Shown here: one piece after another, positions 34,448 to 42,700 of the stretch
Position numbering within the stretch: the first letter of the stretch is position 1
Layout: each line of letters starts with the position of its first letter
NCBI RefSeq assembly: GCF_015752285.1
Contig: NZ_JADOUY010000004.1
Coordinates: forward strand, 372,001-436,000
Source: Mycetocola_A sp015752285
Lineage (GTDB): Bacteria; Actinomycetota; Actinomycetes; Actinomycetales; Microbacteriaceae
Direction of reading: 5' to 3'
DNA: 64,000 nt
Program-made: the position numbers and the translations under genes
Notes under the pieces: generated by a model
The model's database searches: none
What the model saw: only the letters and a program-made list of their open reading frames with translations
Told to the model about the DNA's origin: nothing

Positions 34448-36006
34448 CCGCCCAGCGTAGCCGCGACTCTCGCTCCGTGACGCGGCTCGCCCGCGGCGTC
34501 GAGTGCCCGGCCGAAGATCACGAGAGCGGTCTCGCCCGGCGACTCCGCGGCGACGAAGCCGTCAGGCCGGACGAGGTAGAACCGGCCAGGAACGAGCCGG
34601 CTGGTCCCGGTCGACGGGAAAGCGTGGAGCGGCAGACCGAGCCCGCTCAACGCCCTGACCGCCGCCCGCCGATCGGCCGGGCCGTACACGTGGACCTGCC
34701 AGGTGACGGCCCGGAGCGCGTCATGGTTGGTCCCCGTCCACGGCAGCCGCCGACCGACCACGCGTCCACGCTTTCCTGTCGCCTTCGCCTCGTCACTCAT
34801 CCAGTAGTGGATGCGTGTTTGTGAGATGTACTCGAAAAGTCGCCCGGCACCGGGCACGCGGGGGACGACCCGGATCGCCACCGGCGCGACCACCCGCGTG
34901 ACCCGCCGCCGCACGAAGCGTGACAACCACGAGCTGCCGGTGACGAGACCGAAGACACGATCGGTGGTCGCCACGAGTCGGAGTGCCACCGGGCGGCGTT
35001 CGGACTCGTATCGGTCGAGCGCGGCCGCGTCGACACCCCGGCGAAGCACACCGGCGAGGGTGATCCCGAGGTTGTGGGCATCCTGCAATCCGGTATTCAT
35101 CCCCTGAGCCCCGACCGGGGAGTGCACGTGGCCGGCATCCCCGGCGAGAAACACCGGCCCGTCGCGGAACCGCAGGGCGACGCGGTGCGAGATCCGGTAG
35201 GTCGAGAACCAGCTCGTCGAGGAGTAGTCGACGGAGAAGACCGTGTCGAGCTTCGCCCGGGCATCCGACTCCGTCACGGGTTCACCCGTGCGGGAGATCC
35301 GCACAGTGCCGAGCAGCCGGTCGTGCCCACCCGGCGACATCGGAAAGGTCACCAGAAAGTCGTCGGCGCCGAACCGAACGTTGATGGCACCGGGCTCGAG
35401 CCCCGTCACCCCGTGCGCGTCTGCCACATAGAACGTGTGCTCGTTCGTCACGCCTCCGAACGGGATGCCGCGGAGTTTGCGCACGACGGACGACGCGCCA
35501 TCAGCGCCGACGCAGTACCGCGCCGTGACCGTCACCCGCCCGTCAGGGCCGTCGACGGTTGCTTCGATTCCGCCGTCACCGGAATCCGTGAGGGACGAGA
35601 GGGCAGAATTCCAGGTGATCGAACCGCCGATAGCGTCGAGGTGATCAGCGAGGAGACGCTCGGTCCTGGACTGCTCCAGGACGTGGATGCCGGCGAACGG
35701 CGTCACACCGACACCGATGAGGCCGATCGGCAGCGAGCCGAACGAGGAGTTCTCGTAGCCAGGGCTGATCCTGGTCGCGATCATCGTCTGGTCGAGGAAG
35801 GCAGCGGCCAGCCCGAACTGGTCGAGGATCTCCATCGACCGTGCCTGAACGGCGAGGGCGCGCGACTCCCGGGTGGGCCCACTCTTGGCGTCGACGAGGA
35901 TCACGTCGACCCCCAGCCGGGTGAGAATAACGGCGAGCAGAAGCCCGGTCGGTCCAGCGCCGACCACGAGGACGTCGGCCGTCCTGACCGGAGAAAACGT
36001 GCTCAC
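34444..36006 (-). CDS. FAD-dependent aromatic hydroxylase (group A flavoprotein monooxygenase)
   Basis: This 520-aa protein has the FAD motif VVGAGPTGLLLA (residues 15-26), the GADGASSVVRK (DG) motif near 160-170, and the second FAD motif FLAGDAGHVHSPVGAQGMNTGLQDAHNLG near 280-308. A C-terminal thioredoxin-like domain (about 395-520) like that of phenol and 3-(3-hydroxyphenyl)propionate hydroxylases follows. It probably hydroxylates an aromatic ring using NAD(P)H and O2; rifampicin monooxygenase belongs to the same family. GTG 36006 is chosen because TACGAT is 6 nt upstream. Confidence 0.9.
   Translation of the reverse strand: MSTFSPVRTADVLVVGAGPTGLLLAVILTRLGVDVILVDAKSGPTRESRALAVQARSMEILDQFGLAAAFLDQTMIATRISPGYENSSFGSLPIGLIGVGVTPFAGIHVLEQSRTERLLADHLDAIGGSITWNSALSSLTDSGDGGIEATVDGPDGRVTVTARYCVGADGASSVVRKLRGIPFGGVTNEHTFYVADAHGVTGLEPGAINVRFGADDFLVTFPMSPGGHDRLLGTVRISRTGEPVTESDARAKLDTVFSVDYSSTSWFSTYRISHRVALRFRDGPVFLAGDAGHVHSPVGAQGMNTGLQDAHNLGITLAGVLRRGVDAAALDRYESERRPVALRLVATTDRVFGLVTGSSWLSRFVRRRVTRVVAPVAIRVVPRVPGAGRLFEYISQTRIHYWMSDEAKATGKRGRVVGRRLPWTGTNHDALRAVTWQVHVYGPADRRAAVRALSGLGLPLHAFPSTGTSRLVPGRFYLVRPDGFVAAESPGETALVIFGRALDAAGEPRHGARVAATLGG
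34454..34459 (-). promoter_or_regulatory. -10 box TACGCT of the GNAT gene
   Basis: TACGCT on the minus strand is 6 nt before ATG 34447 and lies inside the last codons of the upstream monooxygenase gene. Confidence 0.5.
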
Positions 36007-36012
36007 GGTTTC

Positions 36013-36018
36013 ATCGTA
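36013..36018 (-). promoter_or_regulatory. -10 box TACGAT of the monooxygenase gene
   Basis: TACGAT on the minus strand followed by 6 nt and GTG 36006 decides the start against the more upstream GTG at 36036. Confidence 0.55.
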
Positions 36019-36090
36019 TGCACCACAGCCGGGCACCAGAACCCCGGGACTAGGCTGGATGGGCGGGAAAGCCGCACCACAGGAGGAATC

Positions 36091-36528
36091 ATGCCGTTGA
36101 CCGGTGAGTACGAACCGAGCACATCAGAGTGGGCCCGCAACCAGGCCGAGCTGTACGAGAGCTCGGGCGGAACAGAGGGTACGACCCTCCACGGTCGACC
36201 CGTCGTGATCCTCACCACGGTCGGTGCCAAATCCGGCAAGCTGCGCAAGACAGCACTCATGCGGGTCGAGCACGACGGCGAGTATGCCGTCATCGCGTCT
36301 CTCGGAGGCGCACCGAAACATCCGGTCTGGTACTTCAACCTGCTCAAGGAATCCCACGTCGAGCTGCAGGACGAGACCGAGCGTCACGACTACACCGCCC
36401 GCGAGGTCTCAGGAGACGAGCGCGCCGTATGGTGGGAGCGGGCAGTCGAAGCGTTCCCCAATTACGCCGACTACCAGGTGAAGACCGAGCGTCTCATCCC
36501 GGTGTTCGTGCTCAGCAGACGGAACTGA
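36091..36528 (+). CDS. Deazaflavin (F420)-dependent nitroreductase family protein (DDN-like)
   Basis: This 145-aa split-barrel protein shows the DDN family sequence order: NQAELYESSGGTEGTTLHGRPVVILTTVGAKSGKLRKTALMRVEHDGEYAVIASLGGAPKHPVWYFNLL, where the GAKSGKLRKT and GGAPKHPVWYFN blocks bind the F420 phosphate tail and ring. It reduces quinones or other acceptors with F420H2 in characterised relatives. ATG 36091 has a perfect AGGAGG at 36081-36086. TAGGCT (36051-36056) is a likely -10 box. Confidence 0.92.
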   Translation: MPLTGEYEPSTSEWARNQAELYESSGGTEGTTLHGRPVVILTTVGAKSGKLRKTALMRVEHDGEYAVIASLGGAPKHPVWYFNLLKESHVELQDETERHDYTAREVSGDERAVWWERAVEAFPNYADYQVKTERLIPVFVLSRRN

Positions 36529-36540
36529 TTTCACGCCGGC

Positions 36541-37347
36541 TCAGCCGGTGTGAAATGCCGGGTCGACGGCGAGCAGCAGGATGCCGGTCCAGTGGCAGAG
36601 GAACGCGAGAACCGTGCAGACGTGGAAGATTTCGTGGAACCCGAAATGCCCGGGGATCGGATTCGGGCGTTTCATCGCGTAGACGATCGCGCCGCCCGTG
36701 TAGAGGAGCCCGCCGACGATGATGAGCGTCATCGTCGCCGGGTTCACCCGGAAGATGTCAAAGAGATACATCACGGCCGCCCAGCCCAGGGCGATGTACA
36801 GCAGGACGTACAGCCAGCGGGGGGCGTGCAGCCAGAACACCCGGAAGGCGATGCCGAGGATCGTACCGCCCCAGACCAGCATCAGCAGCAGGGTGCCTTT
36901 TTCCGGCGGAAGCGCGAGAACGGCGATCGGTGTGTAGCTGCCCGCGATGAGCAGGAAGATATTGGCGTGGTCCATCCGCTTGAGCAGGACTTTCGTGCGC
37001 GGCGCCCAGTCGAACCGGTGGTAGAGCGCCGAGATCCCGAACAAAAGGAGCGAGCTCAGGGCGAAGACCGCCGTGCTCCACTTCGCCGCCGCGCCGTCAG
37101 CGAGCGACACGAGGATGATTCCGCCGACGATCGCCAGGGGGAAGGTTCCGGCGTGGATCCAGCCGCGCCAGGTGGGTTTGACGTCTTCAGGCCGGGAGAT
37201 CGCGTCGTCGAGGAGCGGAATGTTCGGCAGTGAGGTGCCCTCGGCGTCGTCGCGGGCGACGGCCGCGTCTGCCGCGTCGCCGGGCTGCCGTGACAACGTT
37301 TCGTCGTCTCGAGAGGGTCGTTCACCGGGGGAGGGAGTTCGGGACAT
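36541..37347 (-). CDS. Hemolysin III / TrhA-type PAQR family membrane protein
   Basis: This 268-aa integral membrane protein has about seven helices and the conserved metal-site residues: SALYHRF (after helix 2), DHANIFLLIAGSYTP (helix 3) and HEIFHVCTVLAFLCHW (helix 7). The first about 55 residues are a charged cytoplasmic extension. TrhA homologues affect membrane fluidity or lipid homeostasis; haemolysis is a historical label. ATG 37347 follows TATCCT (37355-37360) by 7 nt. It is divergent from uppS. Confidence 0.92.
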   Translation of the reverse strand: MSRTPSPGERPSRDDETLSRQPGDAADAAVARDDAEGTSLPNIPLLDDAISRPEDVKPTWRGWIHAGTFPLAIVGGIILVSLADGAAAKWSTAVFALSSLLLFGISALYHRFDWAPRTKVLLKRMDHANIFLLIAGSYTPIAVLALPPEKGTLLLMLVWGGTILGIAFRVFWLHAPRWLYVLLYIALGWAAVMYLFDIFRVNPATMTLIIVGGLLYTGGAIVYAMKRPNPIPGHFGFHEIFHVCTVLAFLCHWTGILLLAVDPAFHTG

Positions 37348-37354
37348 AGAAGAC

Positions 37355-37360
37355 AGGATA
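37355..37360 (-). promoter_or_regulatory. -10 box TATCCT of the TrhA-like gene
   Basis: TATCCT lies 7 nt before ATG 37347 on the minus strand, 35 bp from the divergent uppS -10 box. Confidence 0.45.
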
Positions 37361-37395
37361 CGCGGGAGCGCCCGGGCAAACGGGCCGGAGTGGAC

Positions 37396-37401
37396 TAACG
37401 T
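37396..37401 (+). promoter_or_regulatory. -10 box TAACGT of uppS
   Basis: TAACGT is followed by 6 nt and GTG 37408, leaving no ribosome-binding site. Confidence 0.6.
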
Positions 37402-37407
37402 AACGGT

Positions 37408-38193
37408 GTGACGAAGAGCCAGCCGAAACCAGGACCCGGGTTTCTCTACGACCTCTACCAGAAACGCCTGCGCCGGGGTCTGAACAGCGAGGTTCTGCCC
37501 CACCATGTCGCCATGATCATCGACGGGAACCGTCGTTGGGCCAAGCAGCTGGGGTATGAGACCGCTGCGCACGGCCACCGGGCGGGCGCAGCAAAGATGC
37601 GTGAGTTCCTCGAATGGTGTGACGACCTCGGCGTGAAAGTCGTCACTCTGTACCTGCTCTCCAGCGACAACCTGACGTCCCGTTCGCCTGACGAGCTCGA
37701 CGACCTCATCGAGATCATCGCCGATCTCGCTGAGGAGCTTTCGCACTACCGCAACTGGCGGGTCAAACGGGTCGGGTCGACGCTCGGGCTCCCCGAACCC
37801 CTGGTCGGCGCGCTCGATTCTGCAGAGTCGCGCACGGCCCAGAAGAAGGGCATGCACATCAACCTCGCTGTCGGATATGGCGGCCGCACCGAGATCGTTC
37901 ACGCCATGCGCGACATCGTCGAGAAACACCACCTCGACGGTGGCAACCTCGAGTCGCTCGCCGAGCTGCTCACCCCCGACCTCATCGGCGAACACCTGTA
38001 CACCAGCGGCCAGCCGGACCCCGACCTCGTCATCCGTACGTCGGGAGAGCAGCGGCTCAGCGATTTCATGCTCTGGCAGAGTGCACACAGTGAGTTCTAC
38101 TTCGTCGAGGCGCTCGGTCCCGACCTGCGCGAGGTCGACTTCCTCCGCGCCCTGCGTGATTTCTCGAGGCGGCAACGCCGCTACGGCGGGTGA
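37408..38193 (+). CDS. uppS: Isoprenyl (undecaprenyl/decaprenyl) diphosphate synthase
   Basis: This 261-aa cis-prenyltransferase makes the polyprenyl carrier for cell-wall glycans. The catalytic Asp is in HVAMIIDGNRRWA (D39). Further family blocks are GHRAGAAKMREFLEWC, LYLLSSDNLTSRSPDEL, NLAVGYGGRTEI, DPDLVIRTSGEQRLSDFMLWQSAHSEFYF. Whether the product is C50 or C55 cannot be read from sequence. GTG 37408 is chosen (TAACGT-N6-GTG). It overlaps the class V aminotransferase gene by GTGA. Confidence 0.96.
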   Translation: MTKSQPKPGPGFLYDLYQKRLRRGLNSEVLPHHVAMIIDGNRRWAKQLGYETAAHGHRAGAAKMREFLEWCDDLGVKVVTLYLLSSDNLTSRSPDELDDLIEIIADLAEELSHYRNWRVKRVGSTLGLPEPLVGALDSAESRTAQKKGMHINLAVGYGGRTEIVHAMRDIVEKHHLDGGNLESLAELLTPDLIGEHLYTSGQPDPDLVIRTSGEQRLSDFMLWQSAHSEFYFVEALGPDLREVDFLRALRDFSRRQRRYGG

Positions 38194-39323
38194 GCCGGGC
38201 GATGACCGATATCGACGTTTTCCTTCGCGGCTTCGGTGAAGAATCCGGGTACCTCGACTACGGCCGCGTCGGGCCGCTGTCCTCCGTCGTTCAGGATGAG
38301 GTGCGAGGGCAGGTCGACCTTCTCGGCCGCGCGCGGTTCGGGATGGCCGACCTGCTCGGCAGCCAGGACGGACGGATGCGCAGCGCGGTGTCAGCGCTGA
38401 CCGGTTTCGCCCCGGCCAACATCGTCAGCCAGCCGAACACGAGCATGGGCCTGATGCACACGATGTTCGGCATCACCGGGGGACTCCTGCTGTCTGCCGG
38501 TGACTTCCCGAGTCTCACCGTCGCCGCCCGGCGAGCCGCCGACGCCCTGCAGGTGCTCACTCCGACCTGGCTCGAGACGGACCACGGTCGTGTCACACCG
38601 CACACCATCAAGGAGCAGCTCACACCCGCGATCACCGCGGTCGCCGTCAGCCTGGTCGACACCCGCACCGGGTACCTGGCCGACCTCGACGGGATCCGTC
38701 AGGTCATTGGGGACCGTCTGCTCATCGTCGACGCGATTCAGGGTTTCGGGGTCGTCGACGCCCCGTACGAGGTTGCCGACGTTGTCGCATCCGGCGGTCG
38801 CAAATGGGTACGCGCCGGTTACGGGACCGGTTTTCTTGCTCTCAGCGACCACGCGCTCGAGCATCTCGTTCCGGTCGTGAGCGGATACACGGGCACCGAC
38901 GAGGACGAACCGTGGGATGCCGTGCCGCCCCCGTCGCGGTTGGCACGCGCATACAGTGTTGCCGGCGGTGACTACTCGGCCGACGGTCGTCTGGCCGCAG
39001 CGCTCGAAGAGGTCGCCGCTGTCGGGGTGGACGAGATTTCGGCGGTCGTCAGCGACAGGGTCAGTGAAGTTCTCGATCTCGCCGACGAGTTCGCGCTTTC
39101 CGTTGCGTCGCCCCGCGCCCCGCACGAACGTGCCGGCATCGTCCTTCTCGATCCGCCCGACGAGCACATCTCTCTCCTCGTGGCGTCGCTGCACAATCAC
39201 GGTGTGTCTGCCACTCTCCGGCAGAACAAGGTCAGGCTCAGCGTGCACGCCGGTACCAGTAGTGAAACGATCGGGATGCTCCGCGACTCGCTCGTCTCTT
39301 TCTCCACCGCGATCGCGTACTGA
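38190..39323 (+). CDS. Class V aminotransferase family protein
   Basis: This 377-aa fold-type I PLP enzyme resembles cysteine desulfurase, kynureninase or isopenicillin N epimerase relatives. The PLP Lys is in VASGGRKWVRAGYGTGF, and the Asp that pairs with the pyridine nitrogen is in LLIVDAIQGFGVVD. It lacks the C-terminal Cys loop of IscS/SufS, so sulfur mobilisation is unlikely. The GTG at 38190 overlaps the uppS stop codon (GTGA); ATG 38202 is an alternative. The substrate is unknown. Confidence 0.85.
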   Translation: MSRAMTDIDVFLRGFGEESGYLDYGRVGPLSSVVQDEVRGQVDLLGRARFGMADLLGSQDGRMRSAVSALTGFAPANIVSQPNTSMGLMHTMFGITGGLLLSAGDFPSLTVAARRAADALQVLTPTWLETDHGRVTPHTIKEQLTPAITAVAVSLVDTRTGYLADLDGIRQVIGDRLLIVDAIQGFGVVDAPYEVADVVASGGRKWVRAGYGTGFLALSDHALEHLVPVVSGYTGTDEDEPWDAVPPPSRLARAYSVAGGDYSADGRLAAALEEVAAVGVDEISAVVSDRVSEVLDLADEFALSVASPRAPHERAGIVLLDPPDEHISLLVASLHNHGVSATLRQNKVRLSVHAGTSSETIGMLRDSLVSFSTAIAY

Positions 39324-39485
39324 CAGGAATTTACCTGTTCGCAACCTGCGCTGGCGTGTCGGGTCGTGACTTCGACGCCTGCTGGTCGTAGCGTCTCAGG
39401 TATCAGGCACGGCGCCTGGTCGAGACGGCCACATAAGTTCGACTCGAAACCGCTATCTGGCCGCACTCGCTGAAGGAATCCGGGC
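39324..39485. other. Intergenic region before phoH, nothing firmly assigned
   Basis: There is a small palindrome CAGGAATTTACCTG-like at the start and AAGGAA before the phoH GTG. No promoter or RNA structure could be assigned with confidence. Confidence 0.4.
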
Positions 39486-40883
39486 GTGAACCCGCCCGGG
39501 GTGGGAGTGGCAATGACCGCGACAAAAACTCCAACAACAGCACGACAAACAGAAAGGGACAGCAGCACCTCACAGCCGACATCCGTTCATCAGACCGAGC
39601 GTACCTATGTATTGGATACCTCGGTTTTGTTGTCTGACCCGAAGGCGCTGTTCCGGTTCGCCGAGCATTCCGTCGTGATTCCGGTGGTGGTGATCTCCGA
39701 GCTCGAAGGCAAACGTCACGACCCTGAGATCGGGTATTTCGCCCGGCAGGCGCTGCGCATTCTCGACGGACTGAGGATCGAGCACGAACGGCTTGATTTC
39801 CCGATTCCTGTCGGTGACGGTGGTTCGCTCCGGGTGGAACTGAATCACTCGAACATGTCGGTTCTGCCCAGCGGGCTGCAGCTGAACGACAACGACTCCC
39901 GCATCCTCGCCGTCGCGCTCAATCTCGCGAACGACGGCCTCGCCGTGACGGTGGTGTCGAAGGATCTGCCGCTGAGGGTCAAGGCCTCGTCCATCGGGCT
40001 GATGGCGGAGGAGTACCTTGCCGAGCAGGCGGTGGACTCTGGCTGGACGGGGATGGCAGACATCAGCATCTCCGCCAACGAGATGAGCGACCTGTACGAG
40101 ACCGAGATCGGGTTGTCGAAGGCGGTGGAGAACATGCCGGTGAACACCGGTCTGGTCGTGCACTCCGATCGTGGATCCGCGCTCGGCCGGGTGACGGGCA
40201 AACGTGAGTTCAAGCTGGTGCGCGGCGACCGTGACGTGTTCGGTCTGCACGGCAGGAGCGCTGAACAACGACTCGCCATCGATCTGCTCCTCGACCCGGA
40301 AGTCGGAATCGTGTCGCTGGGAGGGCGAGCAGGGACGGGGAAGTCCGCGCTCGCCCTCTGCGCCGGTCTCGAGGCTGTTCTCGAACGGCAGCAGCACCGC
40401 AAGATCATGGTCTTCCGTCCGCTCTACGCGGTCGGCGGCCAGGAACTCGGCTATCTGCCTGGCGACCAGGGCGACAAGATGAACCCGTGGGGTCAGGCGG
40501 TGTTCGACACTCTCGGCTCGGTGGTGTCACAGAATGTGCTCGACGAGGTGATCGAACGGGGCATTCTCGAGGTCCTGCCTCTGACCCACATCCGTGGTCG
40601 GTCGCTCCACGATGCGTACGTCATCGTCGATGAGGCCCAGTCGCTCGAACGCAACGTTCTGCTCACGGTGCTGTCGAGGATCGGTCAGAACTCGCGGGTG
40701 ATCCTCACCCACGACGTGGCGCAGCGCGACAACCTGCGCGTCGGCCGCCACGACGGGGTCGCCTCGGTGATCGAAACGCTGAAGGGGCACGACCTCTTCG
40801 CCCACATCACGCTGACGAGGTCGGAGCGCAGCTCGATCGCCGCGCTCGTCACCGAGCTGCTGGAGGGCAACGAACTCGCCTGA
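39486..40883 (+). CDS. PhoH family protein with N-terminal PIN domain (PhoH2 type)
   Basis: This 465-aa protein joins a PIN ribonuclease domain (about 35-185: TYVLDTSVLLSDPKALFRF, then VVISELEGKRHD and DSRILAVALNLA carrying the acidic residues) to a PhoH ATPase domain (about 255-460) with Walker A SLGGRAGTGKSALAL and Walker B AYVIVDEAQSLERN. PhoH2 proteins of mycobacteria are RNA helicases/RNases, here without a linked antitoxin. GTG 39486 has AAGGAA upstream; ATG 39513 is an alternative. The first 35 residues are Thr/Gln-rich and probably disordered. Confidence 0.93.
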   Translation: MNPPGVGVAMTATKTPTTARQTERDSSTSQPTSVHQTERTYVLDTSVLLSDPKALFRFAEHSVVIPVVVISELEGKRHDPEIGYFARQALRILDGLRIEHERLDFPIPVGDGGSLRVELNHSNMSVLPSGLQLNDNDSRILAVALNLANDGLAVTVVSKDLPLRVKASSIGLMAEEYLAEQAVDSGWTGMADISISANEMSDLYETEIGLSKAVENMPVNTGLVVHSDRGSALGRVTGKREFKLVRGDRDVFGLHGRSAEQRLAIDLLLDPEVGIVSLGGRAGTGKSALALCAGLEAVLERQQHRKIMVFRPLYAVGGQELGYLPGDQGDKMNPWGQAVFDTLGSVVSQNVLDEVIERGILEVLPLTHIRGRSLHDAYVIVDEAQSLERNVLLTVLSRIGQNSRVILTHDVAQRDNLRVGRHDGVASVIETLKGHDLFAHITLTRSERSSIAALVTELLEGNELA

Positions 40884-40931
40884 CGCGTGCCTCCGGGCTG
40901 TGGATAACCCGCCAGGGGTCTTCAGCCCGGA

Positions 40932-40937
40932 TAGCGT
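40932..40937 (+). promoter_or_regulatory. -10 box TAGCGT of the prepilin peptidase gene
   Basis: TAGCGT is followed by 6 nt and ATG 40944. Confidence 0.5.
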
Positions 40938-40943
40938 GTCGCC

Positions 40944-41513
40944 ATGGTTCTCGAGATGGCGACACGCCCGCAGTGGGATGCTGCCGCCCGCCGGGTCCCG
41001 GCTGTCGTCGCACTGGCGGCCGTTGCCGTGCTCGCCGTCGGAGTGAGTCCGCTTCTCGCCGGACCGCTCGCCGTCGCCGTGGGAACTGTCGACCTCGTGC
41101 GCATCGACGTCGCCGAGTTGCGCTTGCCCAACCGGATCGTGCTGCCGTGCTACCCGGTCGCCGTCGCCGGGATCGCGGCAGGAGGCATCCTCACCGGGGA
41201 ACCCTCAGCCGCCGCTCTCGTGTCCTGTGCCTCCTGGCTGGTGTTCTTCCTCGTGCTCCACCTGACGGGAGGCATGGGGATGGGCGACGTGAAGCTCGCC
41301 GGTCTGCTCGGCCTCTGTCTCGGTTCGATCGGCGCGGTCTGGTCGATCGTCGGCATCCTTCTCGCTTTCCTGTTCGGGGGAATCGGCGCACTGATCGTTC
41401 TCGCCAGGCGTGTCGGCGGCCGCAACAGCCGGATCCCGTTCGGTCCGTTCCTGCTGGCCGGGTTCTGGGTGACGCTGGCACTCTCTCCGCTTCTGGCCGC
41501 GCCCACCCCATAG
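40944..41513 (+). CDS. Prepilin peptidase (A24 family), short form
   Basis: This 189-aa polytopic membrane aspartic protease has the two catalytic Asp at D55 (DVAELRLPNRIV) and D115 in GGMGMGDVKLAGLLG. It has about six hydrophobic helices. The N-terminal Cys-rich methylase domain of PilD is absent, so this is the short CpaA/TadV-like type. No pilin or tad gene is in the window. Its TAG stop (41511-41513) forms the beginning of the -10 box TAGGCT of the following aldo/keto reductase gene. Confidence 0.88.
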   Translation: MVLEMATRPQWDAAARRVPAVVALAAVAVLAVGVSPLLAGPLAVAVGTVDLVRIDVAELRLPNRIVLPCYPVAVAGIAAGGILTGEPSAAALVSCASWLVFFLVLHLTGGMGMGDVKLAGLLGLCLGSIGAVWSIVGILLAFLFGGIGALIVLARRVGGRNSRIPFGPFLLAGFWVTLALSPLLAAPTP

Positions 41514-41516
41514 GCT
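41511..41516 (+). promoter_or_regulatory. -10 box TAGGCT overlapping the upstream stop codon
   Basis: The TAG stop of the prepilin peptidase gene is the first half of TAGGCT, which is 7 nt before ATG 41524 of the aldo/keto reductase. Confidence 0.55.
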
Positions 41517-41523
41517 GGAGAGC

Positions 41524-42507
41524 ATGGAACAACGCACACTGGGCCGCACAGGCCGCCCCGTCTCGATCATCGGCCTCGGTACCTGGCAGCTCGGCTCCGA
41601 CTGGGGCAGCGTCTCTGAAACGGACGCCCTCGGTGTACTCGACGCCGCCGTCGACGCCGGGGTGACCTTCTTCGACACGGCGGATGTCTACGGTGACGGT
41701 CGTAGCGAGCAGGTCATCGGCAAATTCCTGGCCGCGAACCCGGGCACCGACGTCGTCGTCGGCACGAAGATGGGCCGACGCGTCGAGCAGAAGCCGGAGA
41801 ATTACACGCTCGCGAACTTCCGCGAATGGACGAACCGGTCCAGGTCCAACCTGGGTGTCGACCGCCTTGACCTCGTTCAGCTGCACTGCCCGCCCACGCC
41901 GGTGTTCTCCTCAGACGAGGTCTATGACGCCCTCGACACGCTCGTCGCAGACGGCGTCATCGCCAACTACGGTGTCAGCGTCGAAACCTGTGACGAAGCC
42001 CTCGCCGCGATCGCCCGTCCTGGCACGGCCAGCGTGCAGATCATCCTCAACGCGTTCCGGCTGAAGCCGCTCGAGCAGGTCCTTCCCGCGGCGAAGGCCG
42101 CCGGCGTGGGAATCATCGCCCGGGTGCCGCTCGCGTCCGGACTGCTCAGCGACCGATACACGCCGACGACCGAGTTCGCCGCAGATGACCACCGCACCTA
42201 CAACCGCGACGGCAGCGCATTCGACGTCGGTGAGACCTTCGCGGGTGTCGACTTCGCTACTGGCGTGCGCGCCGCGTCCGAGCTCGCGTCGTTCGCCCCG
42301 GCCGGCCTGACGGCAGCGCAGGCGGCTCTTGCCTGGGTGAGCCAGCAGGACGGTGTGTCTTCGGTCATCCCCGGCGCCCGTTCTCTCGCCCAGGCCGAAG
42401 CCAACGCAGCGGCGGGCAACGCTGGCCCGCTGCCCGAGGAGTACCTCGCGGCGGTCCGCTCGATCTACGACGCCGACATCAAGAGCGCGGTGCACAACCG
42501 CTGGTAA
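41524..42507 (+). CDS. Aldo/keto reductase
   Basis: This 327-aa (beta/alpha)8 NADPH-dependent reductase has the catalytic tetrad in DTADVYGDG (Asp, Tyr), VVGTKMGRR (Lys) and LVQLHCPP (His), and the C-terminal cofactor loop SVIPGARSLAQAEANAAA. It looks like the AKR type represented by YajO/YdbC-like oxidoreductases. The substrate is unknown. It starts 10 nt after the prepilin peptidase and is convergent with fumC, separated by a long palindrome and a terminator. Confidence 0.93.
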   Translation: MEQRTLGRTGRPVSIIGLGTWQLGSDWGSVSETDALGVLDAAVDAGVTFFDTADVYGDGRSEQVIGKFLAANPGTDVVVGTKMGRRVEQKPENYTLANFREWTNRSRSNLGVDRLDLVQLHCPPTPVFSSDEVYDALDTLVADGVIANYGVSVETCDEALAAIARPGTASVQIILNAFRLKPLEQVLPAAKAAGVGIIARVPLASGLLSDRYTPTTEFAADDHRTYNRDGSAFDVGETFAGVDFATGVRAASELASFAPAGLTAAQAALAWVSQQDGVSSVIPGARSLAQAEANAAAGNAGPLPEEYLAAVRSIYDADIKSAVHNRW

Positions 42508-42557
42508 CACCGCATCGCACCGCAACCCGCGGTGTGCCGAGCGGCACAGGCCGGCCG

Positions 42558-42617
42558 TGCTGCACTTTCTTGTCGATGCTGCAGTTGCAACTGCAGCATC
42601 GACACACAAGTGCAGCA
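42558..42617. repeat. Nested 60-bp palindrome
   Basis: An inner perfect 28-bp palindrome (42574-42601, no loop) is extended by 3 bp on each side, a 3x3 mismatch, then a 10-bp outer stem (42558-42567 with 42608-42617). The word TGCTGCAsTT occurs twice on each strand. It lies between convergent genes. Confidence 0.8.
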
Positions 42618-42648
42618 TTGAGCACCGCCGCGGCAAGCCCGCACCACA

Positions 42649-42687
42649 GAATCGCCCGGCAGGTCTCGACGACCTGCCGGGCGATTC
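42649..42687. terminator. Bidirectional terminator before the fumC end
   Basis: A perfect 17-bp stem (42649-42665 with 42671-42687) and a 5-nt loop lie 13 bp beyond the fumC stop and serve both convergent genes. Confidence 0.85.
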
Positions 42688-42700
42688 GTGGTCTGAGGAT

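Noticed and set aside
36034..36036. GTG 36036 as start of the monooxygenase
   Set aside because: It would place the -10 box TACGAT inside the gene and add ten unconserved residues; GTG 36006 fits the family.
40944..41513. Tad/type IV pilus locus
   Set aside because: The prepilin peptidase stands alone; neighbours are phoH and an aldo/keto reductase.
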